A stretch of 32,297 nucleotides of DNA from Gammaproteobacteria bacterium (GTDB taxonomy: Bacteria; Pseudomonadota; Gammaproteobacteria; Chromatiales; Chromatiaceae). Location: NCBI GenBank assembly GCA_030620735.1, contig JAUXDV010000001.1:1-32297 (forward strand), given 5' to 3'. The notes beneath the pieces were generated by a model that did not search any database, was not told the origin of the DNA, and worked only from the letters and a program-made list of their open reading frames with translations. The position numbers were made by a program, and so were the translations under genes. Below are positions 6,431 through 14,500 of this stretch, in pieces. Each line of letters starts with the position of its first letter. Position 1 is the first letter of the stretch.

Positions 6431-7110
6431 GCTTCAGCAGAGATGCGCGCCAATGCGTGACTGACCAGACCACCGAGGCGCTGCAGGAAACCCGTATCTT
6501 TGCCGGGGTGAAAGCGTTGTGCATCGCGGCTGCCGATTGCGAGAATGCCCCTGGTGTGCTTATGCTCCAGCGGGATCAATGCTGCAGAACCTGTCTCTGC
6601 AGCCAGTGAGCCAAACAGATACTCCAGCTGCTCTTTGTTCAAAACCCCGCACTTTGGTTTTCCATGCTGCAAAAAATCGGCAAACATCAGCGAGGCCGGC
6701 TGCCCTTCATTGACAGCCTTCTCCATATTGTCATCGGCAAACAGGCGCAGCTCCACCGCATCCGCATCGAACTGTTCACGCAGATCGTCGAGCAGAATAT
6801 CCATCAAACTTTCGAGATCATGACTCTCGACCAACATCAGGGTTAAATCATAGAGACGCTGATTAAGGTTTTCATTGTCGCGGGCAACTCCGATCAACTC
6901 CTCCAGCTGGGTGCGGTACTCATCTGCTTTGCCTCTCAGCAGCATGACCTGGCGTTGAATCAGAGAGATGCTGCCCCCGCCGGCATCATGAGCGATCTCC
7001 AGTTCCGACAACAATCCGGGGTGACGATCAAAATAGTCGCTATGGCCCTGTAGATACTCTCCGATTTCAGCTTCATACTGCTCATCAATCATTGCGTTCT
7101 CTTCTCTCAT
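6427..7110 (-). CDS. DUF484 family protein (YigA-like)
   Basis: A 227-residue protein with the DUF484 layout: an N-terminal YLQGHSDYFDRHPGLLSELEI segment, a coiled coil around SLIQRQVMLLRGKADEYRTQLEELI, and a GAF-like C-terminal domain ending AIGSRDAQRFHPGKDTGFLQRLGGLVSHALARI. Function is not established; it travels with xerC. The start at 7110 overlaps the dapF stop (ATGA) with AGGAG ten bases upstream. An alternative ATG at 7092 has GAAGAG six bases upstream and would shorten the protein by six residues. Confidence 0.88.
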   Translation of the reverse strand: MREENAMIDEQYEAEIGEYLQGHSDYFDRHPGLLSELEIAHDAGGGSISLIQRQVMLLRGKADEYRTQLEELIGVARDNENLNQRLYDLTLMLVESHDLESLMDILLDDLREQFDADAVELRLFADDNMEKAVNEGQPASLMFADFLQHGKPKCGVLNKEQLEYLFGSLAAETGSAALIPLEHKHTRGILAIGSRDAQRFHPGKDTGFLQRLGGLVSHALARISAEA

Positions 7111-7937
7111 AAGTCGATCACTCCTTCAAAAACCGCCACTGCAGGGCCAGTCATCCACACAGGCGCGCCATCACCGCTCCAGCTTATCACAAGCTCGCCG
7201 CCGCGCACCTTCACATTGACTCTCTCATCGAGAAGCCCACGCTGAATACCGGTGACTACTGCTGCGCAGGCCCCCGTACCGCAGGCGAATGTCTCACCAG
7301 TCCCCCGCTCATAGACGCGCAGCGCAATCTCAGAACGTGACAGCACCTGCATGAATCCGGCATTGACGCGTTGCGGGAACAGCGCCTGTGACTCCAACAG
7401 CGGCCCCAGCCGCTCGACATCCGTGCGCGCTACATCATCGACAAGCATCACAGCATGCGGGTTTCCCATCGACACAACGCCGACCTGATACACTTCGCCA
7501 TCGAGCTCAATCGGATAGGTCAGCGCCTGCTGCCTGGCATCAAACGGGATTTGCGAAGGAATAAACCGCGGTACGCCCATATCGATACGCACCAGGTGAT
7601 CCGCCTCATGATAAAGAGTGATGCTTCCACTGGCTGTCCCCACCCGCAACACATCCTTTCCGGAGAGTTCCTGGTCACGCACAAAGCAGGCAAAACAGCG
7701 TGCGCCATTGCCGCACTGCTCGACCTCCCCGCCATCCGCATTATAGATACGGTAGTAAAAATCGGTATCCACAGTGCGCGCCGCCTCAACCAACAGCACC
7801 TGGTCGCAGCCGATGCCAAAACGCCGATCGGCAATGAAACGGATCTGCCCGGCGCTCAACTCAAGCTGCTGATCAATGGCATTGAAGACCACAAAATCGT
7901 TGCCGAGACCGTGCATTTTTGTAAAAGAGAGTTGCAT
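7107..7937 (-). CDS. dapF: diaminopimelate epimerase
   Basis: A 276-residue epimerase converting LL- to meso-diaminopimelate for lysine and peptidoglycan. It begins with the family signature FTKMHGLGNDFVV. The two catalytic cysteines appear in QCGNGARCFACFV (about residue 76) and FACGTGACAAVVTG (about residue 220). It heads the dapF-DUF484-xerC operon. In many gammaproteobacteria lysA lies immediately upstream; here lysA is 6.6 kb away. The ribosome site is weak (GCGG just before ATG). Confidence 0.97.
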   Translation of the reverse strand: MQLSFTKMHGLGNDFVVFNAIDQQLELSAGQIRFIADRRFGIGCDQVLLVEAARTVDTDFYYRIYNADGGEVEQCGNGARCFACFVRDQELSGKDVLRVGTASGSITLYHEADHLVRIDMGVPRFIPSQIPFDARQQALTYPIELDGEVYQVGVVSMGNPHAVMLVDDVARTDVERLGPLLESQALFPQRVNAGFMQVLSRSEIALRVYERGTGETFACGTGACAAVVTGIQRGLLDERVNVKVRGGELVISWSGDGAPVWMTGPAVAVFEGVIDL

Positions 7938-8053
7938 CCGCTAAGTTTAGCAGAAGCAGCGCTCTCAAGAGCGGAGGGATAAGGATCGGGGCAAGGAGTG
8001 AGTGGAGGGTGTCAATAAGCTCCGCGCATGTGCACCGCATGTCTGATTTTTTT

Positions 8054-8082
8054 ACCACAGATGAACACAGATACACACAGAT
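8054..8082. repeat. ACACAG-rich short repeat (ACCACAGATGAACACAG type)
   Basis: The stretch has near-tandem units ACCACAG, ATGAACACAG, ATACACACAG. A related sequence, ACCACAGATAAACACGG, occurs at the far right end of the window (32279-32295). This motif is dispersed in many bacterial genomes. Its role is unknown. Confidence 0.5.
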
Positions 8083-8097
8083 TTTGCTCTGCGCCAT

Positions 8098-8139
8098 AAG
8101 ATCCCTCGTCGCTCGTCCCTCACTTCCCTCGGGATGACA
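8098..8139. repeat. dispersed repeat with TGTCATCCC end
   Basis: Read on the minus strand it begins TGTCATCCCGAGGGAAGTG and ends GAGGGATCTT. That resembles the end motif of the 82-bp inverted-repeat element 20 bases to the right. It is probably a related or degenerate member of the same intergenic family. Confidence 0.45.
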
Positions 8140-8158
8140 CTGGTAAAATCTCACTCTT

Positions 8159-8240
8159 TGTCATTTCGAGCGCAGCGAGAAATCCAAAAAACTCGTAGAT
8201 TCATGGCCGGCTATGATCTCTCCCTGCGGTCGAGATGACA
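8159..8240. repeat. 82-bp inverted-repeat element
   Basis: Left arm TGTCATTTCGAGCGCAGCGA (8159-8178) continuing GAAATC pairs with the right arm GATCTCTCCCTGCGGTCGAG plus ATGACA (8215-8240), about 21 of 26 positions matching, with a 30-bp centre. It lies between the dapF 5' region and the 3' end of the reductase gene. It has no coding capacity. With the two repeats before it, it fills most of the 317-bp gap 7938-8254, in which I see no gene. Confidence 0.6.
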
Positions 8241-8254
8241 GGCCACGCATCGCT

Positions 8255-9346
8255 TCAGGAGTCGGCAAGTGATGGATAGTCGTTGTAGCCTTCCGCACCG
8301 CCGCCATAGAAGGTCTCCGGGTCCGCCTCGTTCAGCGCTGCATCCTGTGCAAAGCGCTCGACAAGATCAGGGTTCGCGATATAGGGTACGCCAAAGGAGA
8401 CCATGTCCGCCTCGCCTGCTGCAAGAGTCGCATTGGCGCGCTTTTTATCATAGCCACCATTGGTCATGTAGTTCCCATCCCAATGCTGCTTCAGCGAGCG
8501 CAGATCAAAAGCCGGACCAGCCGCGCCCGGGGTCTCACTGCCCATCTCCGTGACATGCAGGTAGGCCAGGGCGAACTGATTCAGCATCGCTACAACCCTG
8601 GTGAAGGTTGCCTCGGGGTCTGAATCACGCATGTCATTGAATGGCTGCAACGGAGAGATGCGTATGCCGACGCGGTCATCACTCCATACCGAGGCGACCG
8701 CCTCCGTCACCTCCATCAGCAAGCGCACCCGGTTGTCAATGGAGCCGCCGTAGGAATCGTTGCGCTGATTCGTTCCGTCGCGCAGAAACTGGTCCAGCAG
8801 GTAGCCATTGGCGGCATGAATCTCGACACCGTCAAAACCGGCCTGCTTGGCATTGGCCGCAGCCGTCCGGTACTGCGTGATAATTGAAGGGATCTCGTCA
8901 AGCTCGAGCGCCCGCGGCATCACAAAGGGCCGGGGGCCGCTATAGGTGATTGCTTCGCCATCGGGCTTGATCGCTGACGGCGCCACGGGCAGCGTTTCGC
9001 CGGGAAGCAGCGAAGGGTGGGAGACTCTGCCTGTGTGCCAGAGCTGCAGAAAGATATGTCCGCCCTTCTCATGCACGGCATCGGTCACCGCCGTCCAGCC
9101 GGCAACCTGTTCATCGCTGTGAATGCCGGGGGTTGCCGGATAACCAAGCGCATTATCGGCTATTTGACTCCCCTCTGTCACGATCAGACCTGCACTCGCA
9201 CGCTGGGAGTAATGTTTGACATTCAATGACTGCGGCACATTACCCTCTGCTGCGCGGTTGCGCGTCATTGGTGCCATGACAATACGATTTGCCAGGTGAT
9301 AGGGGCCGACCTGGATTGGGGTGAAGAGATCAATATTCGACATCAT
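8255..9346 (-). CDS. old yellow enzyme family FMN-dependent alkene reductase (NemA-like)
   Basis: A 363-residue NADPH/FMN oxidoreductase of the N-ethylmaleimide reductase type, reducing activated C=C bonds or nitro groups. Visible marks are LFTPIQVGPYHLANRIVMAPMTRNRA at the N-terminus, FLQLWHTGRVSHP, GFDGVEIHAANGYLLDQFLRDGTNQRNDSYGGS (flavin and substrate-binding segment), and the C-terminal MVSFGVPYIANPDLVERFAQDAALNEADPETFYGGGAEGYNDYP. The frame extends to 9373, but the family normally begins a few residues before NIDLF, so ATG 9346 (or 9343) is preferred. It is divergent from the DUF302 gene, separated by about 110 bases. Confidence 0.93.
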   Translation of the reverse strand: MMSNIDLFTPIQVGPYHLANRIVMAPMTRNRAAEGNVPQSLNVKHYSQRASAGLIVTEGSQIADNALGYPATPGIHSDEQVAGWTAVTDAVHEKGGHIFLQLWHTGRVSHPSLLPGETLPVAPSAIKPDGEAITYSGPRPFVMPRALELDEIPSIITQYRTAAANAKQAGFDGVEIHAANGYLLDQFLRDGTNQRNDSYGGSIDNRVRLLMEVTEAVASVWSDDRVGIRISPLQPFNDMRDSDPEATFTRVVAMLNQFALAYLHVTEMGSETPGAAGPAFDLRSLKQHWDGNYMTNGGYDKKRANATLAAGEADMVSFGVPYIANPDLVERFAQDAALNEADPETFYGGGAEGYNDYPSLADS

Positions 9347-9458
9347 GGATTTTGCCACGTAATAACAACACACTAATCCTAACCCATAAACCGTGATTAT
9401 TTCAAAAATATGGTAAAGTCCGCCTCATATCAATCAATGACCATGAGACACACAAGAG

Positions 9459-9842
9459 ATGAAGTATATTGTTGAATCACAAAAAAGTCTGGAGCAGGCT
9501 GCAGCCGACCTGGAAGCCGCTGTCGTCAAGCACAAGTTTGGCGTCCTGCATGTTCACGATCTGCAGGCGACCCTGAAAAACAAAGGCATTGATTTTCCCA
9601 ATGGATGCAAAGTTTTTGAAGTCTGCAATCCTCACAAGGCAAACACTGTACTCAACGAGGACATGAGTCTGAACATGGCACTGCCCTGCCGCATCTCCGT
9701 GTGGGAAGAGGATGGAACAACTAAAATCGGCATGCTCAGCCCCAAAGCCCTGCTGTCGGCGTTGTCGGACTCTCCTGTGCTCGCAAAGGTTGCCGAAGAG
9801 GTTGAAGCGATCTCGATCGACATCATCAATGACGCGAAGTAG
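9459..9842 (+). CDS. DUF302 domain-containing protein
   Basis: A 127-residue soluble protein with the DUF302 pattern: an N-terminal SLEQAAADLEAAVVKHKFGVLHVHDLQATLKNKGIDF, then CKVFEVCNPHKANTVLNEDMSLNMALPCRISVWEEDG. The phrase 'v.eiCNP..A...l..d...g..lPCRi.v' is diagnostic of the family. Function is not known; family members occur in oxidative-stress and sulfur-oxidising contexts. No signal peptide is visible. The start codon follows AAGAG by only a few bases. Confidence 0.88.
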   Translation: MKYIVESQKSLEQAAADLEAAVVKHKFGVLHVHDLQATLKNKGIDFPNGCKVFEVCNPHKANTVLNEDMSLNMALPCRISVWEEDGTTKIGMLSPKALLSALSDSPVLAKVAEEVEAISIDIINDAK

Positions 9843-9900
9843 CACAACGCATGCTCAAAACGACGATTGATCAAGCAAGCTAAATTCTGGATTAATAGAT

Positions 9901-9921
9901 AGGTTTTAGGTTTTAGGTTTT
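9901..9921 (+). repeat. AGGTTTT heptamer tract, three units
   Basis: Three exact tandem copies of AGGTTTT occupy this intergenic stretch after the DUF302 gene. The same heptamer recurs as a longer tract at 22487-22514. Length differences in such tracts usually arise by slippage. Confidence 0.8.
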
Positions 9922-9983
9922 CGCGGGCTATCGATCCCTGTTGGTATAGAATTCACCGATCTTATTGTACTGAGGAACCTGCA

Positions 9984-10430
9984 ATGCGTTTTTTACGATA
10001 TTTCGTGCCCCTGCTGATGCTGCTCATCGGCGTCGTGTTTTTGAGCTTTGGTTATCAGCATTGGCAGAAATCCAGCCAACTGCTACGGGCGTCAACTGCC
10101 ACCGAAGGCGTGATAGTCAGTGTAGATCCGTTCATGTCCAGCAAGGCCGGCAAATCCTCGTCGCTGCAGTACTTCCCCAAAGTGGCATTCACAACATCTG
10201 CAGGTGAGCAGGTTGAGTTTCAATCAACGGTGACTCGCCGTGCAGATCATTACAAAAAAGGCGACCAGGTGCGGGTGCTCTACCAGCAGGATGACCCGCA
10301 AACAGCGGTCATCGGCTCGTTCAACGACCTGTGGGCGCTGGCGCTCATCTTCGCAGTTTCCGGCGTGATGGTGATGCTGCTCTCCGGCTGGTTTTTTCGC
10401 CGCGCCCTTCGCGCTGAAAAACAGAATTGA
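9984..10430 (+). CDS. DUF3592 domain-containing membrane protein
   Basis: A 148-residue protein with two transmembrane segments, FVPLLMLLIGVVFLSFGY near residues 7-25 and ALALIFAVSGVMVMLLSGWFF near residues 116-137. They enclose a beta-rich domain: EGVIVSVDPF, YFPKVAFTTSAGEQVEF, YKKGDQVRVLYQQDDPQTAVIGSFNDLW. The 'p.V.Ft...G..v.f.......Y..G..v.VlY.p.dP..a.i' pattern is the DUF3592 signature. Function unknown. GAGG lies about 9 bases before the ATG. Confidence 0.88.
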   Translation: MRFLRYFVPLLMLLIGVVFLSFGYQHWQKSSQLLRASTATEGVIVSVDPFMSSKAGKSSSLQYFPKVAFTTSAGEQVEFQSTVTRRADHYKKGDQVRVLYQQDDPQTAVIGSFNDLWALALIFAVSGVMVMLLSGWFFRRALRAEKQN

Positions 10431-10450
10431 TGCTCATTCAACCGGTGAGT

Positions 10451-10482
10451 CCCCTCTCCCTTTGGGAGAGGGTTAGGGTGAG
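10451..10482. repeat. CCCTCTCCC/GGGAGAGGG hairpin repeat between convergent genes
   Basis: CCCTCTCCC and TGGGAGAGGG form a compact stem, followed by TTAGGGTGAGGG. This is a widely dispersed intergenic motif. Lying between the stop of the DUF3592 gene and the stop of the convergent acetyltransferase gene, it could serve as a bidirectional transcription barrier. It lacks a clear T-run. Confidence 0.55.
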
Positions 10483-10490
10483 GGAGGACG

Positions 10491-13172
10491 TTAAAGCCAT
10501 CGCTCCACATGCCGGATGGAGGGATCTTCAGGGGAGGCGGTGATCGAGAATCCAAGTGATTTCATAAGCGAAAGCATACGATGGTTATTTGACATCACTT
10601 CACCCTCCACCACGCGGACACCATGGCCACGGGCGGCTTCCATGATCGCTTCCATCAATTGAGAGCCTATCCCCTGGCCACCATACTTGTCGGATACTGC
10701 AAGCGCAAATTCACAGGAATTGCCATCGGGGTTGACCACATAGCGCCCCACTCCGATCTGCTCACATTGCTCCTGCTCCTTGATAACCGCTATGAGGGCC
10801 ATTTCACGGCTGTAGTCCAGCTGGGTGTAACGCACCAGCATCTCGGGACTCAATTCAGTGAGAGCGCGTATGAATCTGAAGTACTTGGCTTCGGCCGATA
10901 GGTTGCGCACGAACTCCTGTTCGATCTCCGCATCTTCCGGGCGAATGGGGCGGATCGTCATGACTGTGCCGTCTGCAAGATAGGCATGCCGGGTAAGATG
11001 GGACGGATAGGGGTGAATCGCCATATGGGAATATGGAACCGGTGAGGTGGGCGGCCGCTTTACCCGGATACGCGCATCAACCACCATCACGCCATCCTTG
11101 TCTGCAAACAGCGGGTTGATATCCATCTCCTGAATATGCGGGAGCTCGCACACCATCTCCGAGATCCGCAGCAGCACATCTTCCACCGCTGTTTTATCCA
11201 CGGCCTCCATCTTGCGAAAGGCGCCGAGCAAATGCGTCACACGGGTCCTGTTGATCAGGCGCTTCGCCAAAACGCGGTTCAGAGGAGGTATGGCCACCGC
11301 ATTGTCACGCATGATCTCTGCCATTGTTCCTCCCGCGCCAAAGGCAATGACCGGTCCGAAGACCGGATCCCGCTTGACCCCGACCATAAGCTCGCGTGCA
11401 TCTGCACTGGAAGCCATGGGCTCGACCGTGACACCACGCACCTCGGCGTCAGGCTTTATGCGCTGCGCCTCATCCACCAGGGATTTATAGGTGGTTCGCA
11501 CATCCGGAGCATTGAGGATATTGATTTTCACCCCCCCGACATCAGACTTGTGAGTGATCTGCGCAGAGCTGATCTTCATCACCACCGGAAACCCCAGCGA
11601 CTCGGCATGCACCAGGGCCTCGGCAGCGCTTCTCGCCTCCAGCGTTGGCGTACAGGGGATACGAAAAGCATTGAGGATGGCTTTGGATTCCGTATCGGAG
11701 AGCATATCACGCCGCTCCGCCAACACGGACTCGATAATCATCTTCGCGCCCTCGACATCAGGCGCCCTGGAATCAGTCAGTGGCCCGGGCGTCTGCAGCA
11801 GCAGCTTTTGATTGCAATAGTAATGACAGAGATAGGCGAAGGCTTCGACAGCCCGTTCCGGGGAAACGAAGCTCGGGACACCGCTGGCGGAGAAAATTTT
11901 GCGAGCCTCCTGCACCCTGGTCTCACCCATCCAGCAGGCGATTACCGGCTTCTCCTGATGATTTTTTGCGGCTTCGATGACTGCCTGTGCCGTCTCTTTC
12001 GGAGCGCTCATCGCTTGTGGCGTAAGCAGCGTCAGCACGCCGTCAACGTTCGGGTCTTTCAGGCAGGCCTCCACAACCTCGGCGTATCTTTGCGGCGAGG
12101 CGTCTCCCAGAAGATCTACCGGATTGCCGTGTGACCAGTGGGTAGGCAGAATTTTATTCAGCAGTGCGAGAGTCTCCGCAGTGAGCGTGGCAATTTCCAC
12201 GCCCATATCCTCGGCCCGGTCGGTGGCCAGTACGCCCGGCCCCCCGCCATTTGTGACGATGGCCAGCCGGTTGCCATTCACCCTTCTACCGGTAGAGAGA
12301 ATTGCGGCTGCGGCAAACAGCTGGCTAAAGGTCATGGCGCGGACCGCGCCCGCTCGCTCGAGCGCCGCATCAAACACATCGTCCTCGCCAATCATAGCTC
12401 CAGTATGCGTATACGCGGCGCGTGAACCTGCCCGGTGGCGGCCCGCTTTGAGAACGATAACCGGCTTGGCATGGGCTGCGCTGCGCAGACCGCTCATAAA
12501 GGCGCGAGCATCATGCACGCCTTCCACGTAGAGCAGAATGGCATCGGTTTTCTGATCGACCACCAGATAATCAAGAATGTCACCAAAGTCCACATCGGCG
12601 GCATTTCCCAGCGAAACAACGGTAGAGAACCCCAGCTGGTGCGGTACAGACCAGTCAAGAATAGCGGTGCACAGAGCACCTGACTGGGAGATCAAAGCCA
12701 GGCGGCCGTCCGGCGCCAGGGCGTCCAGGTGGGTGGCATTCAGGCCGATGCCAGGGCGCATCAAACCCAGGCAGTTGGGACCCAGCAGATGGATACCGTG
12801 ATGGCGCGCACTATTCGCCAGGGAATCCTCCAGCCGCTGGCCCTTTTTGCCGACTTCACGGAACCCCGCACTCAGCACGATAGCCGCTGCAACATCCTGC
12901 TCCCCGCAGCTGCGCATGATATCCAGAACTGTCGCGGCCGGCGTGGCGATAATGGCCAGATCGACTGTCGCATCCACCTCTTCCAGGCTCTTGTAGCAGC
13001 GGTGTCCCTGGATCTTTTTATGCTTGGAATTGATCGGGTACAACCCGCCGCGAAAACCCGCCTCAATCAGGTTTTGGAATACGCGTGCGCCAACACTGTC
13101 CTGTTCTTCACTGGCGCCGAACACGGCGATATTGTGGGGAGAAAAAAGTGCTTCCAGGTGATGCGGACCCAT
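10491..13172 (-). CDS. PatZ-type protein lysine acetyltransferase (acyl-CoA synthetase-like domain fused to GNAT)
   Basis: An 893-residue multidomain protein. Residues about 1-130 are a CoA-binding Rossmann domain (NIAVFGASEEQDSVGARVFQNLIEAGFRGGLYPIN). Residues 150-460 are succinyl-CoA-synthetase-like domains (LLGPNCLGLMRPG, ALISQSGALCTAILDW, VLKAGRHRAGSRAAYTHTGAMIGED). Residues about 490-700 are an ATP-grasp domain (GFPVVMKISSAQITHKSDVGGVK and IAFGAGGTMAEIMRD). Residues about 725-893 are a GNAT acetyltransferase with the acetyl-CoA loop KYGGQGIGSQLMEAIMEAARG. Family knowledge: this Pat/PatZ (YfiQ) architecture acetylates lysines of enzymes such as acetyl-CoA synthetase and is activated by acetyl-CoA. 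It is divergent from a histone-deacetylase-like gene. AGGA lies about 9 bases before ATG 13172. Confidence 0.92.
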   Translation of the reverse strand: MGPHHLEALFSPHNIAVFGASEEQDSVGARVFQNLIEAGFRGGLYPINSKHKKIQGHRCYKSLEEVDATVDLAIIATPAATVLDIMRSCGEQDVAAAIVLSAGFREVGKKGQRLEDSLANSARHHGIHLLGPNCLGLMRPGIGLNATHLDALAPDGRLALISQSGALCTAILDWSVPHQLGFSTVVSLGNAADVDFGDILDYLVVDQKTDAILLYVEGVHDARAFMSGLRSAAHAKPVIVLKAGRHRAGSRAAYTHTGAMIGEDDVFDAALERAGAVRAMTFSQLFAAAAILSTGRRVNGNRLAIVTNGGGPGVLATDRAEDMGVEIATLTAETLALLNKILPTHWSHGNPVDLLGDASPQRYAEVVEACLKDPNVDGVLTLLTPQAMSAPKETAQAVIEAAKNHQEKPVIACWMGETRVQEARKIFSASGVPSFVSPERAVEAFAYLCHYYCNQKLLLQTPGPLTDSRAPDVEGAKMIIESVLAERRDMLSDTESKAILNAFRIPCTPTLEARSAAEALVHAESLGFPVVMKISSAQITHKSDVGGVKINILNAPDVRTTYKSLVDEAQRIKPDAEVRGVTVEPMASSADARELMVGVKRDPVFGPVIAFGAGGTMAEIMRDNAVAIPPLNRVLAKRLINRTRVTHLLGAFRKMEAVDKTAVEDVLLRISEMVCELPHIQEMDINPLFADKDGVMVVDARIRVKRPPTSPVPYSHMAIHPYPSHLTRHAYLADGTVMTIRPIRPEDAEIEQEFVRNLSAEAKYFRFIRALTELSPEMLVRYTQLDYSREMALIAVIKEQEQCEQIGVGRYVVNPDGNSCEFALAVSDKYGGQGIGSQLMEAIMEAARGHGVRVVEGEVMSNNHRMLSLMKSLGFSITASPEDPSIRHVERWL

Positions 13173-13236
13173 AATGGTAAATCCTAGAATCCTTGATTCA
13201 CTAAAATGCTTGCAAATGAGTCAAGTTTTAAAAGAA

Positions 13237-13301
13237 TCTCTCGCTAAGAACGCAAAGGACGCAAAGGTTTTTCTTGGCGGTCTTGGCGTCTTTGCGAGAG
13301 A
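13237..13301. repeat. imperfect inverted repeat rich in CGCAAAG/CTTTGCG
   Basis: Left arm TCTCTCGCTAAGAACGCAAA (starting 13237) and right arm ending GTCTTTGCGAGAGA (13288-13301) are imperfect inverted repeats. The unit GACGCAAAGG and its partner TTGGCGTC are repeated inside. Similar sequences are dispersed in many bacterial genomes. It sits in the divergent control region between the acetyltransferase and deacetylase genes, upstream of the deacetylase -10 element. Confidence 0.55.
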
Positions 13302-13326
13302 AAATATTTTTTTCATGCCTTGTCAA

Positions 13327-13372
13327 TCTGAGACCTGACCTCACTAGATATAATGATTTTCTTCGTCTCAGA
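13327..13372 (+). promoter_or_regulatory. deacetylase promoter framed by a perfect palindrome
   Basis: TATAAT at 13349-13354 is a consensus -10 element, giving a leader of about 50 bases before the deacetylase ATG. No good -35 element is seen at standard spacing. TCTGAGAC (13327-13334) and GTCTCAGA (13365-13372) are perfect 8-base inverted repeats flanking the -10 element, as for an operator bound by a dimeric regulator or a loop-forming pair of half-sites. Confidence 0.45.
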
Positions 13373-13410
13373 TATATGCGAGCATTGTACGCATCTTCCA
13401 GAGTACTCAC

Positions 13411-14328
13411 ATGACTATTGCTTACATTACACATCCTGACTGCCTGCTGCATGAAATCGGCAACCATCATCCGGAACGGCCCGAGCGGCTTCACGCCATC
13501 CATGACCAGTTGATCAGATCCGGGCTCGAATTTGTACTCATCCCTCACGATGCCCCCCTTATCGAAACAGTGCACCTTGAAAGAGTGCATGACCCGGATT
13601 ATGTGGCCGACCTGTTCACGCGTGCGCCGAAGCAAGGCATTCTGACGCTGGATGACGACACCATCATGATGCCGAAGACCCTGAATGCCGCACGACGGGC
13701 GGCCGGGGCTGTTGTGCGCGGGGTTGAGCTGGTGCTGGACGAAAGTTTCACCGCCGCCTTCTGTGCTGTGCGTCCTCCGGGCCACCATGCGGAGAGAGGC
13801 CGCGCCATGGGATTCTGCTATTTCAACAATGTTGCCGTAGGCGCCGCTTATGCGCTCGAGGTGAAGGGGCTTGAACGCGTGGCTATCGTCGACTTTGATG
13901 TGCATCACGGCAATGGCACCGAAGATATTTTCCAGGATGACCCGCGGGTGCTGTTCTGTTCCAGCTTTCAAAGCCCCTTCTATCCTTTTTCCGGCGAAGC
14001 AACTGATTCCGAACATATTGTCAATGTCACTCTCCCTGCCGGCAGCGGCGGAGAGCTGTTCCGCGAACAGATAGAGCGTCACTGGCTGCCAGCCCTGCAC
14101 GACTTTCAGCCGCAGCTGCTGTTGATATCAGCCGGATTCGACGCCCATGTGGAAGATGAGATGGCGCAGCTGTGTTTGCGGGATGCCGATTTTGCCTGGA
14201 TCACCACTCGTCTGAAGGAGATTGCCGACCAGTATGCGCATGGGCACATCGTTTCAACACTTGAAGGCGGATACAGCCTCGATGCATTGGGACGCAGTGT
14301 TGCTGCACACCTGGACGCCCTGCTTTAA
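13411..14328 (+). CDS. histone deacetylase family protein (class II-like)
   Basis: A 305-residue zinc-dependent deacetylase with the full set of family motifs: HHPERPERLHAI, CAVRPPGHHAERGRAMGFCYFNN (active-site His pair), VAIVDFDVHHGNGTEDIF (Asp and His zinc ligands), LISAGFDAHVEDEM (third ligand Asp) and STLEGGYSL (catalytic region). The length is normal for bacterial homologues, and the protein should be cytoplasmic. Bacterial relatives act on acetylated proteins (AcuC) or acetylpolyamines. Its divergence from a PatZ-type acetyltransferase favours protein deacetylation, but that is inference. A MITE-like element begins 8 bases after the stop. Confidence 0.93.
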   Translation: MTIAYITHPDCLLHEIGNHHPERPERLHAIHDQLIRSGLEFVLIPHDAPLIETVHLERVHDPDYVADLFTRAPKQGILTLDDDTIMMPKTLNAARRAAGAVVRGVELVLDESFTAAFCAVRPPGHHAERGRAMGFCYFNNVAVGAAYALEVKGLERVAIVDFDVHHGNGTEDIFQDDPRVLFCSSFQSPFYPFSGEATDSEHIVNVTLPAGSGGELFREQIERHWLPALHDFQPQLLLISAGFDAHVEDEMAQLCLRDADFAWITTRLKEIADQYAHGHIVSTLEGGYSLDALGRSVAAHLDALL

Positions 14329-14335
14329 AACACTC

Positions 14336-14500
14336 CTTAGTCGTTGTCCAAAAATAACTGCCCGATCCTGCTTGCCCTGTTGTCCCTATTCTGCGTTGCA
14401 GCAAGAGTTACATAACCCTGCTATGCGCCCCTTGCTGCGCCTTGAATACGAACAACATTGCTGCGCGATATCGGCAAGTTATTTATGGACAACTCCTTAG
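14336..14500. mobile_element. 165-bp MITE-like element, copy A
   Basis: The ends are imperfect inverted repeats of about 30 bases: left GTTGTCCAAAAATAACTGCC (from 14343), right GGCAAGTTATTTATGGACAA (14473-14492). Both outer edges read CTTAG (14336-14340 and 14496-14500). A second copy of identical length lies at 20548-20712 and shares the whole interior, including CGCCTTGAATACGAACAACA. No transposase is encoded, so a non-autonomous miniature element is likely. This copy fills the gap between convergent genes, and its right end includes the lysA stop codon. Confidence 0.75.

Noticed and set aside
9374..9458. Clear promoter pair between the divergent reductase and DUF302 genes
   Set aside because: Promoters must exist here, but I could not place -35 and -10 elements convincingly on either strand.
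11136..12134. Long plus-strand open frame of 332 codons
   Set aside because: It lies antisense within the PatZ-type gene, has no family resemblance and biased composition, and is a shadow of the real frame.
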